Shown: positions 1 through 7,347, counted from the first letter of the stretch. The stretch is 64,000 nt of DNA from an uncultured Kiloniellaceae bacterium (GCA_947500035.1 CANMQP010000001.1:62001-126000), one strand, 5' to 3'. The notes: generated by a model not told the origin, from the sequence alone. Program-made: numbers and translations.

Positions 1-191
1 GCCTCGGTCTGCCAGACGGTCGAGCCGTTCAGGACAAACCGCACGAAAATCATCTGACATGTGATGGCGACAGCAGAGAGAATCATGCCGGATGCGCACC
101 AACCGCAGATCATCGAAATTGTCTTCACGGTCGAAACGAAGAGGTTGTTGCCGGCGGATTGGGCGCCAGCCATCTGCGCCAGGCGAGCCAT
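1..191 (-). CDS. TRAP transporter small permease (DctQ-like), 5' part only
   Basis: Partial gene running off the left edge; the visible part is the N-terminal 63 residues. It starts MARLAQMAGAQ, followed by a hydrophobic stretch (VKTISMICGWCASGMILSAVAI) and then FVRFVLNGSTVWQTE. The last motif matches the region after the first membrane helix of DctQ-family small permeases, which form the 4-TM membrane partner of the DctM permease. It lies directly downstream of a TRAP solute-binding gene on the same strand, as expected for a dctPQM operon. The call rests on the N-terminus and context only; substrate unknown. Confidence 0.7.
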   Translation of the reverse strand, partial: MARLAQMAGAQSAGNNLFVSTVKTISMICGWCASGMILSAVAITCQMIFVRFVLNGSTVWQTE

Positions 192-230
192 GACGTCGTC
201 CTTTGAGTGAGTATGTTCTTTTGGGGTGAA

Positions 231-253
231 TGGGGCGCTCTGTGCGCGCCCCA
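231..253 (-). promoter_or_regulatory. intercistronic hairpin between dctP and dctQ
   Basis: Perfect 8-bp inverted repeat TGGGGCGC/GCGCCCCA with a 7-nt loop in the gap between the solute-binding gene and the small permease gene. It has no long T-run. Such hairpins after binding-protein genes commonly act as RNA stabilisers or partial terminators, giving more binding protein than permease. The role is inferred. Confidence 0.45.
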
Positions 254-265
254 ATCGAGGCTGGC

Positions 266-1255
266 TTAGTCGACCGAAAGGGCCATATCCAGTAGCGCCT
301 GCCCGTCGGGAACGTCCGAGACGAATTTCTGGTAAGACGTTTTCTGCGCAAGCGCCCGCCATTCTTCGAAATCGGCTGGTGTCATCTGCGCAATTTCCAC
401 GCCGGCGGCTTCAAAGACTTCAACGGACTTCGCATCCTGTTTTTTTGCCTCGGACAGATAGAATGCCTCGGCCTTGGAAGCGGCTTCGAGCAACGCGGTC
501 TGCTGCGCGTTGCTGAGGCTCTCGAATTTCGACTTGTTCATCAAAAGCGGCTGATAGAGGAACCACAGCGCGACATCTGAGGCCGGCGTATAACACTTCA
601 CCTGCTCGAATATCCGGTAGGACATGAAGGACGCCGAGGAAGTATTTGCCGCATCCAGAACGCCCGTCTGCATGGCGCTGTAGATTTCGGAAGATGCCAT
701 CGACGCAATCGAGGCGCCGGCACCCGCCAGCATCTGTTCGAAGGATTTTCCTGCGGCCCGGGTTTGCAGGCCAACCACATCGGCCGGCTTTGTGATGCAT
801 TTGTCTTTGCCCACGAAACCGCCGGCAAGATAACCATGCACAAGAACCATCACGTCGTCTTCAGCCATTTTCCCCTGCAAGGCCTGCATAAAGGGCGACT
901 TGCTCAGACGTGCGGCATGATCGTGGTTTTTCACCAGTCCTGGCATCAGCGTCAAATTGAACGCCGGCTGCTGCCCACCTGCATAACTCAGCGGAAATAC
1001 CGACATATCGAGCTGACCACGGCTGAGCGGCTTGTATTGCTCTCGTGGTTTGAAGAGGGATTTCGAACCGAAAATTTTGATCTCGAGATCGACATCTGCC
1101 GCCGCGACCTCATCGGCCACGATCTGCGCAACCTTGTGGCGGACGTCCTTGTTCGACCACTGATGAGACAAACGAAGCTCCGCACCGTGGGTCAGGCTGG
1201 TACTCAACAGCAATGCCGCGATCGCGGGTGCCGCCATTCGCAATGATTTCAACAT
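266..1255 (-). CDS. TRAP transporter solute-binding protein (DctP family)
   Basis: Periplasmic receptor of a TRAP transporter, 329 aa. Residues 1-24 are a Sec signal peptide (MLKSLRMAAPAIAALLLSTS...). The mature start AELRLSHQW, the LQTRAAGK segment near 163-170 (Arg166 in the position of the carboxylate-clamping Arg of TRAP receptors) and SEIYSAMQTGVLDAA (189-203) are family hallmarks. Cys153 and Cys221 could form a disulfide. The gene is followed by dctQ and diverges from a GntR/FCD regulator, which probably controls the operon. The ligand, likely an organic acid, cannot be told from sequence. The taurine aminotransferase gene nearby makes a taurine TRAP system possible, but this is unproven. 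Confidence 0.88.
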   Translation of the reverse strand: MLKSLRMAAPAIAALLLSTSLTHGAELRLSHQWSNKDVRHKVAQIVADEVAAADVDLEIKIFGSKSLFKPREQYKPLSRGQLDMSVFPLSYAGGQQPAFNLTLMPGLVKNHDHAARLSKSPFMQALQGKMAEDDVMVLVHGYLAGGFVGKDKCITKPADVVGLQTRAAGKSFEQMLAGAGASIASMASSEIYSAMQTGVLDAANTSSASFMSYRIFEQVKCYTPASDVALWFLYQPLLMNKSKFESLSNAQQTALLEAASKAEAFYLSEAKKQDAKSVEVFEAAGVEIAQMTPADFEEWRALAQKTSYQKFVSDVPDGQALLDMALSVD

Positions 1256-1287
1256 TTCTACCTCCCATATTTACGAACACATAAAAG

Positions 1288-1305
1288 ACATATATGTATC
1301 CATAT
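1288..1305. promoter_or_regulatory. candidate GntR/FCD operator in the dctP-gntR intergenic region
   Basis: The AT-rich divergent promoter region (1256-1389) holds overlapping inverted repeats: the palindrome ACATATATGT (1288-1297) and ATATG-TATC-CATAT (1292-1305). FCD-type GntR regulators usually bind short palindromes next to their own gene, so this is the best operator candidate. No binding data can be read from sequence. Confidence 0.4.
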
Positions 1306-1389
1306 AGCAATTATAAAAATTATTTTATGATGATATTGCATCCAGTACTGCTGCCGTGATAACTCCAAGACAATGATTTCAAAGGACGA

Positions 1390-2046
1390 ATGATGGCCCG
1401 CACTGCAGACAAGCTGATCGCGCAAATCAAACAGGACATCTCGGATGGCGTTCTGAAACCGGGAGATCAGTTGGAGGAAGCGGATCTCGCCAATCGCTTT
1501 GGTGTTTCACGAACGCCGATAAGAGAAGCCATTCGGGCATTGGTCGATTGCGGCGCACTAGAGACCCGTCCGCGCAAAGGCGCCATCGTCCGTTGTCTCA
1601 CGGCCAATGAACTGCTGGACCTCTTTGAGGTGGCTGCGGAACTGGAGGCGATGGCATGCAGGTTGGCGGCGGGCTCTCTAACCGACGCCGAGGCAGACGC
1701 TATCCAGCAAGGTCTCGATCTCTGCCGAAAGGCAGCAGATGCCAACGACACAGTCCGCTACGCCAAGGCAAACATCGCTTTTCACGATGCAATTCACCAG
1801 GCTTGCGGGAATCATTGGCTGATCGAACAGCTCAAACAGCATGAGATTAGGATTAACCCCTATCGCTCGATGCCGTACGAAGTTCGCGGCCGGCTTGAGC
1901 AGTCCTTTAAGGAGCACGCCGAGATTTGCAACGCGATTTTATCAGGCGACGGCGTGAAGGCCTGCGATCTCATGCGCGATCACATGATGCTGCAGGGAAA
2001 GCGCCTTCCGTCGCTCATCAAAACTCTTGGCGCTCTTGCTGAGTAA
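1390..2046 (+). CDS. GntR-family regulator, FCD subfamily
   Basis: DNA-binding repressor/activator of 218 aa. Residues about 5-75 form the GntR winged helix (GVLKPGDQLEEADLANRFGVSRTPIREAIRAL, the classic recognition helix). Residues about 85-210 form an all-helical FCD ligand domain with likely metal-site histidines in NIAFHDAIHQACGN, KEHAEICNAI and MRDHM. It is divergently transcribed from the TRAP dctP gene, so regulation of that uptake operon by its substrate or a metabolite is the simplest reading. It starts MMAR; the second Met (1393) is an equally possible start. Confidence 0.9.
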   Translation: MMARTADKLIAQIKQDISDGVLKPGDQLEEADLANRFGVSRTPIREAIRALVDCGALETRPRKGAIVRCLTANELLDLFEVAAELEAMACRLAAGSLTDAEADAIQQGLDLCRKAADANDTVRYAKANIAFHDAIHQACGNHWLIEQLKQHEIRINPYRSMPYEVRGRLEQSFKEHAEICNAILSGDGVKACDLMRDHMMLQGKRLPSLIKTLGALAE

Positions 2047-2204
2047 CCCGATCTTGACCCCATCAAGAGCGGCGGTTTCGGGGCCTCTGATGTTTTGCCG
2101 GGCTCAACCCGCAAACGACAAATTCACATCGCAATATAGAGACGTTACCAGTTGAACCTGCGCCGCGCTATCGTGTCGGTCAGCCTGCTTAATCCCCGGA
2201 ATCA

Positions 2205-2237
2205 AAACAGGCGGCATCCGGAGATCACCGCCTGTTT
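2205..2237 (-). terminator. rho-independent terminator of tpa
   Basis: Stem AAACAGGCGG/CCGCCTGTTT (10 bp, 13-nt loop), just downstream of the tpa stop on the minus strand and ending in a T-run in that direction. Confidence 0.75.
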
Positions 2238-2253
2238 AATTCGTCGATTGCCT

Positions 2254-3642
2254 TTATCCCGCCGTTACCCGTCCAAGCGCTTCGTCGATTGCCGAGACAA
2301 TTTCATCAATATCGTCCTTGGTGGCGATCAGCGCCGGGGAGAGACAGAGCGTGTTGTTCAGGCCCGGCAGGGAGCGGTTGGTGGCGCCGATGACAACTGC
2401 ATTGTGCTTCATGCAATCACCCACGATGGCCTGGGTCACTGACTCGGGGACCGGGTCGCGGGTCTCACGGTCGGCGACCAGTTCGGCGCCGACGAAGAGC
2501 CCCTTGCCGCGGACTTCGCCGATTATGTCGTACTTGCCCTTCAGGCCCTCCAGTTTATCAACCAGATAGTCGCCCATCTTGGCGGTGTTCTCGAGCAGCT
2601 TCTCTTCTTCCAGGATGCGCATGTTCTCGATCGCCGCTGCCGGACCGCCCGTGCAACCACCAAAGGTGGAGATATCGCGGAAGTAACTCATGGGCTCTTC
2701 GGGATCGGATTTGAATTCCTCGAACAGAGCCTCGGTGGTCACCGTGCAGGAAATCGCGGCGTAGCCGGAGGCAACGCCCTTGGCCATGGTCACGATGTCG
2801 GGCTTGATGCCGTAGTGCTGATAACCGAACCACTCGCCGGTCCGGCCCATACCGCAAACCACCTCGTCAATAATCAGGATGATATCGTACTTCGCGCAGA
2901 TTTCCTGCACCCGCTCCCAGTAACCCGCGGGCGGCACGATGACGCCGCCGCCTGCCGTCACCGGCTCGAGGATCAGGCCGCCGACCGTATCGGCGCCCTC
3001 GCGCAGGATGACTTCTTCGATGGCATTCGCGGCGCGGACGCCGTAATCGTCCACCTCGCCCCACTGGGAGCGGTATTCCAGACAGTGCGGCACCTCGACA
3101 AAGCCAGGCGTAAAGGGTCCGTACATGCCCTTGCGCTCCTGCTGGCCGCCCGAGGAGAGCGCCGTGATGGTGGTGCCGTGGTAGTCGCGCTCGCGGTAGA
3201 GGATCTTGTGCTTTTTGCCGCCGTGCTTCTGGTGAGAGATCTGACGGACGATCTTGTAAGCCTTCTCGTTCGCCTCGGAGCCGGAGTTGGAATAGTAGAC
3301 GCGGCTCATGCCCGGCATCTTGGAAATCAGCATCTCGGCGAAGTTCGCGCCCGGGATGGTGCCCATGGAACCGGCAAAGAAATTCATCTTCACCAGCTGA
3401 TCACGTACGGCATTGGCGATGCGTTCGCGGCCATAGCCGACGTTGACGGTCCAAACCCCGCCGGAGACCGCGTCCAGATGCTCGCGCCCGGCCTGGTTCC
3501 AGATCCTGAGGCCCTTGCCCTCGATGATCAGCAGCGGATCGACCGTCTCGAACTTCTTGTGCTGGGTCAGATGGTGCCAAATTCGGGTCCGGTCATTTTC
3601 GATGACCTGGCTGAAATCGTTGACGTCGACGTTGATGTTCAT
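2254..3642 (-). CDS. tpa: taurine--pyruvate aminotransferase
   Basis: PLP-dependent class III aminotransferase, 462 aa, converting taurine plus pyruvate to sulfoacetaldehyde plus alanine. The N-terminus NVDVNDFSQVIENDRTRIWHH and the segments AVSGGVWTVNVGYGRERIANA and GFVEVPHCLEYR are as I know them from Tpa rather than other omega-aminotransferases. GSEAN (121-125), Asp259 (IIDEV) and the Schiff-base Lys288 (MAKGVASGY) are all present. The start at 3642 is chosen because GGGAG precedes it and family homology begins there; the reading frame stays open to 3783 with no homology. There is no xsc or pta gene beside it, so downstream sulfoacetaldehyde metabolism must be encoded elsewhere. Confidence 0.88.
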   Translation of the reverse strand: MNINVDVNDFSQVIENDRTRIWHHLTQHKKFETVDPLLIIEGKGLRIWNQAGREHLDAVSGGVWTVNVGYGRERIANAVRDQLVKMNFFAGSMGTIPGANFAEMLISKMPGMSRVYYSNSGSEANEKAYKIVRQISHQKHGGKKHKILYRERDYHGTTITALSSGGQQERKGMYGPFTPGFVEVPHCLEYRSQWGEVDDYGVRAANAIEEVILREGADTVGGLILEPVTAGGGVIVPPAGYWERVQEICAKYDIILIIDEVVCGMGRTGEWFGYQHYGIKPDIVTMAKGVASGYAAISCTVTTEALFEEFKSDPEEPMSYFRDISTFGGCTGGPAAAIENMRILEEEKLLENTAKMGDYLVDKLEGLKGKYDIIGEVRGKGLFVGAELVADRETRDPVPESVTQAIVGDCMKHNAVVIGATNRSLPGLNNTLCLSPALIATKDDIDEIVSAIDEALGRVTAG

Positions 3643-3991
3643 TGTTTTTCTCCCAAATGACCCGCAACAGCCCCACAGTAAGCTGTGAGAACACCGCTTA
3701 GATAGCTCTGCGCCTAGATGTAACCGGTTACAGAACTCTTCTGTTCCATATCCGTCATAGCCCAGAGTCGAAAGCAAGCGCAATTTCGATTTTCAATTCG
3801 ACATCGAATCTTGCTTGTTCACCCAACCGAGCCGGATCGACAACCCGATTTGTGGATCCAAGATCACTGTAATGTCGGGCATAGCGGCAGCCGTTTTGTG
3901 CGGCGGAGCGGCAAAGCCTTGGCAGCGAGCGACAATCAACCGGAAAAAAAACTTGATGACAGCCCGCCCCTTCCCATGTCAGGCTCCCGCA
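3643..3991. other. intergenic region with tpa promoter and start of the aroG leader
   Basis: Divergent spacer of about 350 bp. It holds a perfect LacI-type palindrome (3719-3732), a second inverted repeat CACAG-TAAG-CTGTG (3674-3687), and the region from which the aroG leader transcript must start. TTGATG at 3953-3958 is a weak -35 candidate for the leader. No convincing gene is visible; short open frames here lack coding signs. Confidence 0.5.
3719..3732. promoter_or_regulatory. LacI-family-type operator upstream of tpa
   Basis: Perfect 14-bp palindrome TGTAACCGGTTACA with a central CG, 77 bp upstream of the tpa start. Its form (TG...CG...CA) is typical of LacI/GalR-family operators. No LacI-family gene is present in the window, so the cognate regulator would be unlinked. 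Confidence 0.5.
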
Positions 3992-4072
3992 ATGATCAAC
4001 TCGTTCGCCACTTTTTGGTTTTACTTTAGCTATCCGGGCCCAATGGCGGACGGAGGGGATCCTATGTTCTGA
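3992..4072 (+). CDS. aromatic-rich leader peptide of the aroG attenuator
   Basis: 26-codon ORF beginning MINSFATFWFYFSYPG and ending DPMF. Within residues 8-14 it reads F-W-F-Y-F-S-Y, so six of seven codons are Phe, Trp or Tyr. This cluster sits directly upstream of a terminator and of DAHP synthase, the first enzyme of aromatic amino acid synthesis, and marks a transcription-attenuation leader. The Shine-Dalgarno is weak (AGG at 3981-3983); the peptide may be translated from a leaderless or nearly leaderless mRNA, as is established for trpL of Sinorhizobium. The peptide itself probably has no need for a stable function; ribosome stalling on its codons is the signal. Confidence 0.85.
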   Translation: MINSFATFWFYFSYPGPMADGGDPMF

Positions 4073-4125
4073 CGACAACAGACATATAAGACCGAACCAA
4101 CCGCCAGCTCACTGGCGGTTTTTTT
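4004..4125 (+). promoter_or_regulatory. transcription attenuator of aroG (segments 1-4)
   Basis: Four complementary segments are visible. Segment 1 (TTCGCCA, 4004-4010) can pair with segment 2 (TGGCGGA, 4044-4050), with the control codons 4011-4034 in the loop. Segment 2 can instead pair with segment 3 (CCGCCA, 4101-4106). Segments 3 and 4 form the terminator stem AACCGCCAG/CTGGCGGTT (4099-4107 with 4112-4120, loop CTCA), followed by seven Ts (4119-4125). A ribosome stalled for lack of charged aromatic tRNA would cover segment 1 and free segment 2 to form the antiterminator. Confidence 0.82.
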
Positions 4126-4161
4126 GTTTCCGCCGGGAGCCCGAGACAAGGAACCCGAGTG

Positions 4162-5220
4162 ATGCAACAAACAACCGATGATCTGAGAATCAAAGAAATA
4201 ACCGAGTTGGTCTCGCCCGAGACGCTCCTGGATGAAATCCCGCTGACCCCGGTGACTGCGAAAACGGTCCAGGGTGCGCGCGCTGGCATCCAGCGTATTC
4301 TGAAAGGCCAGGACGACCGGCTTCTGGTCGTGGTCGGTCCCTGTTCAATCCATGATCCGGAGGCCGCGCTGGACTATGCAAAGCGTCTCTCCGTTTTGCG
4401 TCTGGAGCTGGCGGGCAGCCTGGAAGTGGTCATGCGGGTCTATTTCGAGAAACCCAGAACCACGGTCGGCTGGAAAGGCCTGATCAACGATCCGCATCTG
4501 GACGGTAGCTTCGACATCAACAGCGGGCTGGCCAAGGCACGGGGCCTCCTGGCGCAGATCAACGAAATGGGCGTGCCTGTCGGATGCGAATTTCTGGACA
4601 CCACGGTGCCGCAGTACATCTCGGATCAGGTCAGTTGGGCTGCAATCGGGGCCCGCACGACGGAAAGCCAGATCCATCGGGAACTGGCGTCCGGCCTCTC
4701 CTGCCCCGTCGGTTTCAAGAACGGCACCTCGGGAGATGTGAAGATTGCCCTCGACGCAGTCCAGTCCGCCGCCCATCCACATCATTTCATGGCTGTCACC
4801 AAAACCGGCCACTGCGCCATCGCCGCAACGACCGGAAATGAAGACTGCCACATCATTCTGCGCGGTGGCACCGCACCGAACTACGATGCCGCCTCCGTCG
4901 ACGCGGCCTGCCGCGCGGCAGAGGCCGTGGGTCAGCGCAGCATCGTCATGATCGATACCAGCCACGCCAACAGCGCTAAGAAACCAGAGAACCAGCCCTT
5001 GGTGGCTGCGGACATCGCAGGCCAGATCGCCAGCGGCGAGCGTCGTATTCTGGGCTTGCTGATCGAGAGCCACATCGTTGCCGGGCGCCAGGATCTCTCC
5101 GACACCCCCTTGACGTACGGCCAATCGGTGACCGATGGCTGCATAGACTGGGCGACCACGATCGAGGTTCTTTACGGTTTGGCCGAAGCTGTCTCGGGAC
5201 GCAGGCGGGCGGCGGCGTGA
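4162..5220 (+). CDS. aroG: 3-deoxy-7-phosphoheptulonate (DAHP) synthase, class I
   Basis: Condenses PEP and erythrose 4-phosphate in the first step of the shikimate pathway; cytosolic, 352 aa. Of the AroF/G/H type: VVVGPCSIHDPEAAL (57-70, metal Cys61), YFEKPRTTVGWKGLINDP (94-111, Lys97 and Arg99 at the PEP site), GARTTESQ (163-170) and GFKNGTSGD (184-192). The start is the ATG with AAGGA nine bases upstream; a GTG directly before it (4159) is the alternative. Expression is probably set by the attenuator just upstream. Which aromatic amino acid inhibits the enzyme cannot be read from sequence; the leader codes for Phe, Trp and Tyr. Confidence 0.93.
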   Translation: MQQTTDDLRIKEITELVSPETLLDEIPLTPVTAKTVQGARAGIQRILKGQDDRLLVVVGPCSIHDPEAALDYAKRLSVLRLELAGSLEVVMRVYFEKPRTTVGWKGLINDPHLDGSFDINSGLAKARGLLAQINEMGVPVGCEFLDTTVPQYISDQVSWAAIGARTTESQIHRELASGLSCPVGFKNGTSGDVKIALDAVQSAAHPHHFMAVTKTGHCAIAATTGNEDCHIILRGGTAPNYDAASVDAACRAAEAVGQRSIVMIDTSHANSAKKPENQPLVAADIAGQIASGERRILGLLIESHIVAGRQDLSDTPLTYGQSVTDGCIDWATTIEVLYGLAEAVSGRRRAAA

Positions 5221-5246
5221 ACGATTGAAAATCGGATAGGCAACGT

Positions 5247-5272
5247 CCGGAAGCCTGAGCCAGGGCTTCCGG
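5247..5272 (+). other. hairpin after aroG (no T-tract)
   Basis: Perfect 9-bp stem CCGGAAGCC/GGCTTCCGG with an 8-nt loop, 27 bases after the aroG stop. It lacks a T-run, so it is more likely an mRNA 3'-end stabiliser or processing structure than a strong intrinsic terminator. Confidence 0.45.
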
Positions 5273-5277
5273 CGCCG

Positions 5278-5306
5278 TTGACTTGATGCGACGCGGGGCC
5301 TAGCCT
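5278..5306 (+). promoter_or_regulatory. sigma70-type promoter of the efflux leader transcript
   Basis: TTGACT (5278-5283), 17-bp spacer, TAGCCT (5301-5306). It lies after aroG and 30 bases before the small leader ORF, indicating that the transporter gene is transcribed separately from aroG. The -35 is good; the -10 is only fair. Confidence 0.5.
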
Positions 5307-5335
5307 GACAGCTGAACATAACGGAGCACAGCTTC

Positions 5336-5383
5336 ATGATCTCTCTCGTCGTCGTCCGCAGGAAAAGGCGCAGGGCCCGGTAA
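5336..5383 (+). CDS. short basic leader peptide upstream of the MFS efflux gene
   Basis: 15-codon ORF MISLVVVRRKRRRAR with a clear Shine-Dalgarno (GGAG, 5323-5326, nine bases before ATG). It is followed within 25 bases by an intrinsic terminator that precedes the transporter gene. Eight of the last nine residues are Arg, Lys or Arg-like basic, three encoded by AGG and one by CGG. The stop codon lies in the loop of a small hairpin CCCG-GTAA-CGGG (5376-5387). The layout is that of a translated attenuator leader. The inducing condition is unknown; ribosome slowing by antibiotics or on Val/Arg codons would both fit. Confidence 0.6.
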   Translation: MISLVVVRRKRRRAR

Positions 5384-5407
5384 CGGGACCGGAGGATCAT
5401 TCCATGC

Positions 5408-5434
5408 GCCCCCGAGAAACCGGGGGCTTTTTTT
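5408..5434 (+). terminator. intrinsic terminator/attenuator before the MFS gene
   Basis: Stem GCCCCCG/CGGGGGC with a 6-nt loop, followed by seven Ts (5428-5434). It lies 39 bases before the transporter start and downstream of a promoter and a leader ORF on the same strand, so readthrough is required for expression. Confidence 0.75.
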
Positions 5435-5472
5435 ATGCGCAGGTTTTAGACCCAAGGAAATACAAGCCCTAC

Positions 5473-6687
5473 ATGCTCCGAGCCGCCACCTCCCCGCCGC
5501 AAATAGCCACACTGGTGCTGCTGACCGCGCTGTCGACGCTGTCCCTCAATATGTTTTTGCCCTCGCTCCCCGGCATGGCCTTGGACTTCCAGGCGGACTA
5601 TGCGCTGGTCAACCTCTCGATCGCCGGCTACCTGGCAATCACGGCGGTTCTGCAGGTCATCATGGGTCCCCTCTCGGACCGCTTCGGGCGGCGCCCGGTG
5701 CTTCTTGTGGGGCTGGTGATTTTCGTCATAGCCTCGCTGGGCTGCGCGCTGGCGACGAATGTCTGGATCTTCCTGGCCTTTCGGATCCTTCAGGGGGCGA
5801 TCATCGCCGGGACCGCCCTCTCGCGCGCTGTGATCAGGGACATGGTTCCCGCGCAGGAGGCTGCGAGCCTCATGGGGTATGTCAGCATGGCCATGGCGGT
5901 CGCGCCCATGCTCGGACCGATGTTCGGCGGGGCGCTGGACGCCGTCTTCGGATGGCGGGCAAATTTTCTGGCTTTCACAGGGCTGGGTGCCGTTCTGCTG
6001 CTGTTATGTTGGGCCGATTTGGGCGAGACCAACAAGGAACCCTCAGAGACCTTCGCGCGGCAATTCCGCAGTTATCCTGAACTCTTCCGCTCTCGGCGCT
6101 TCTGGGGTTACTCCCTCTGCATGGCTTTTTCGACCGCCGCCTTCTACAGTTTTCTGAGCGGCGCGCCGTTGGTCGCGCAAACACTGCTCGGAGTGAGTTC
6201 CGCGGAACTGGGTCTCTACATCGGCTCGATCACGGGCGGCTTTTTCTTCGGCAGCTTCCTCTCGGGACGCTTCGCCAAACGCACCTCGCTGACCACGATG
6301 ATGCTCGCCGGGCGGATTGTTGCCTGCAGCGGATTGCTGATCGGCCTTGGCTTCATTGCCGCCGGCACCGTCAACCTGCTCACCCTGTTCGGCGCCACGC
6401 TCTTTGTCGGGATCGGGAATGGCCTGACCATGCCCAGCAGCAACGCCGGCGCACTCTCTGTTCGCCCCCGGCTGGCCGGCAGCGCATCGGGCCTTTCCGG
6501 GGCCCTGACGGTCGGTGCAGGTGCCGTCTTCACCTCGGTCACAGGCGCAATCCTGACCGAAGAGAACGGAGCCATCGCACTGATCTCTATGATGCTTTTC
6601 TGCTCGGCAGCCGGGCTCTTGGCCGCGCTCTCCGTGCGCCGGATTGACCGCCGCGAGAGCTTGTTGCCTCCCACGACGAGCCTCTGA
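5473..6687 (+). CDS. MFS drug-efflux transporter, Bcr/CflA family
   Basis: Inner-membrane proton-driven drug exporter of 12 helices, 404 aa. ALSTLSLNMFLPSLPGMALDF at the N-terminus and GPLSDRFGRRPVLLVGL (the MFS motif A between TM2 and TM3) are typical of Bcr/CflA pumps; RILQGAIIAGTALSRAVIRDMV follows in TM4. The start is placed at ATG 5473 because the family begins with the first helix there. The frame is open back to 5404, but that stretch encodes the terminator stem. The Shine-Dalgarno (AAGGA, 5454-5458) is rather distant. It is controlled by the upstream leader/terminator module. Confidence 0.88.
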   Translation: MLRAATSPPQIATLVLLTALSTLSLNMFLPSLPGMALDFQADYALVNLSIAGYLAITAVLQVIMGPLSDRFGRRPVLLVGLVIFVIASLGCALATNVWIFLAFRILQGAIIAGTALSRAVIRDMVPAQEAASLMGYVSMAMAVAPMLGPMFGGALDAVFGWRANFLAFTGLGAVLLLLCWADLGETNKEPSETFARQFRSYPELFRSRRFWGYSLCMAFSTAAFYSFLSGAPLVAQTLLGVSSAELGLYIGSITGGFFFGSFLSGRFAKRTSLTTMMLAGRIVACSGLLIGLGFIAAGTVNLLTLFGATLFVGIGNGLTMPSSNAGALSVRPRLAGSASGLSGALTVGAGAVFTSVTGAILTEENGAIALISMMLFCSAAGLLAALSVRRIDRRESLLPPTTSL

Positions 6688-6705
6688 TCCTTTGCAGAAC
6701 AGTGA

Positions 6706-7107
6706 TTACAAAAAGTCGTTTGGCGTTACGTCCGGCGCGCTGTTATCCATGTCGAACAGCAGTTTCCAGCTGCCGTCCCCCGCTCTGCGATAGACGATGG
6801 CCACGCGGCCGGTAGTGCCCGGCTCATCGACATCCGCATCGGGTTTGAAGTAAAAGCTTCCGTAGATAAGCGCCATGGACTCCTGTTCGAAGACGGCGTC
6901 TTCCTTGAACATCAGCGTGCCGGTGATCTGGGGAAAAGCGCGTTCATAACAGGCTCTGATTTCGTCGATTCCGCGCATGAGCGGTGTTCGCGCACCCGCG
7001 TAGCTGCTCTCGGGGTCATAGAGCGACATCAAGCTTTCGATGTCTTTCGCGTTGAAAGCCGCCAACCAAGCTCCAAGACATTCACGCACACCTGGTAAGT
7101 CTGTCAT
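6706..7107 (-). CDS. SnoaL-like / NTF2-fold protein (DUF4440 type)
   Basis: 133-aa cytosolic protein of the NTF2-like fold. The N-terminal helix LGAWLAAFNAKDIESLMSLYDPESSYAG, the central EIRACYERAF and the C-terminal strands GRVAIVYRRAGDGSWKLLFDMDNS match the SnoaL/DUF4440 pattern (about 120-150 aa). The family includes isomerases, hydrolases and non-catalytic ligand binders; nothing identifies a substrate here. It is convergent with the efflux gene and stands alone. Confidence 0.75.
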   Translation of the reverse strand: MTDLPGVRECLGAWLAAFNAKDIESLMSLYDPESSYAGARTPLMRGIDEIRACYERAFPQITGTLMFKEDAVFEQESMALIYGSFYFKPDADVDEPGTTGRVAIVYRRAGDGSWKLLFDMDNSAPDVTPNDFL

Positions 7108-7347
7108 TCGATTGCCTTGAGATTTTTCCGAGATTTACTTGAACAAAATCGAAGTCCGGCAATTCTAACAATCAAAGTAACTGAGTTAAACGTTCAGGCT
7201 TGATCCTTCATTCCGTGCTGGCGTCACACCGCAATTAACTGCAATACTCTTGTTAATGAATGACGGCGACGGGTCGTTAGCGCCGCGTATTGCGATAGCA
7301 ACCTGATACGCCGAGACAAGAACAGGCGAGTTAGTCAGGGGTAGTCT

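Noticed and set aside
2815..3660. Long open frame (281 codons) antisense to tpa
   Set aside because: Lies wholly within a strongly recognised gene, has no Shine-Dalgarno or family motif; a shadow of GC-rich codon use.
4345..5400. 351-codon open frame antisense to DAHP synthase
   Set aside because: Antisense shadow; composition (His/Arg/Asp rich) and lack of motifs argue against coding.
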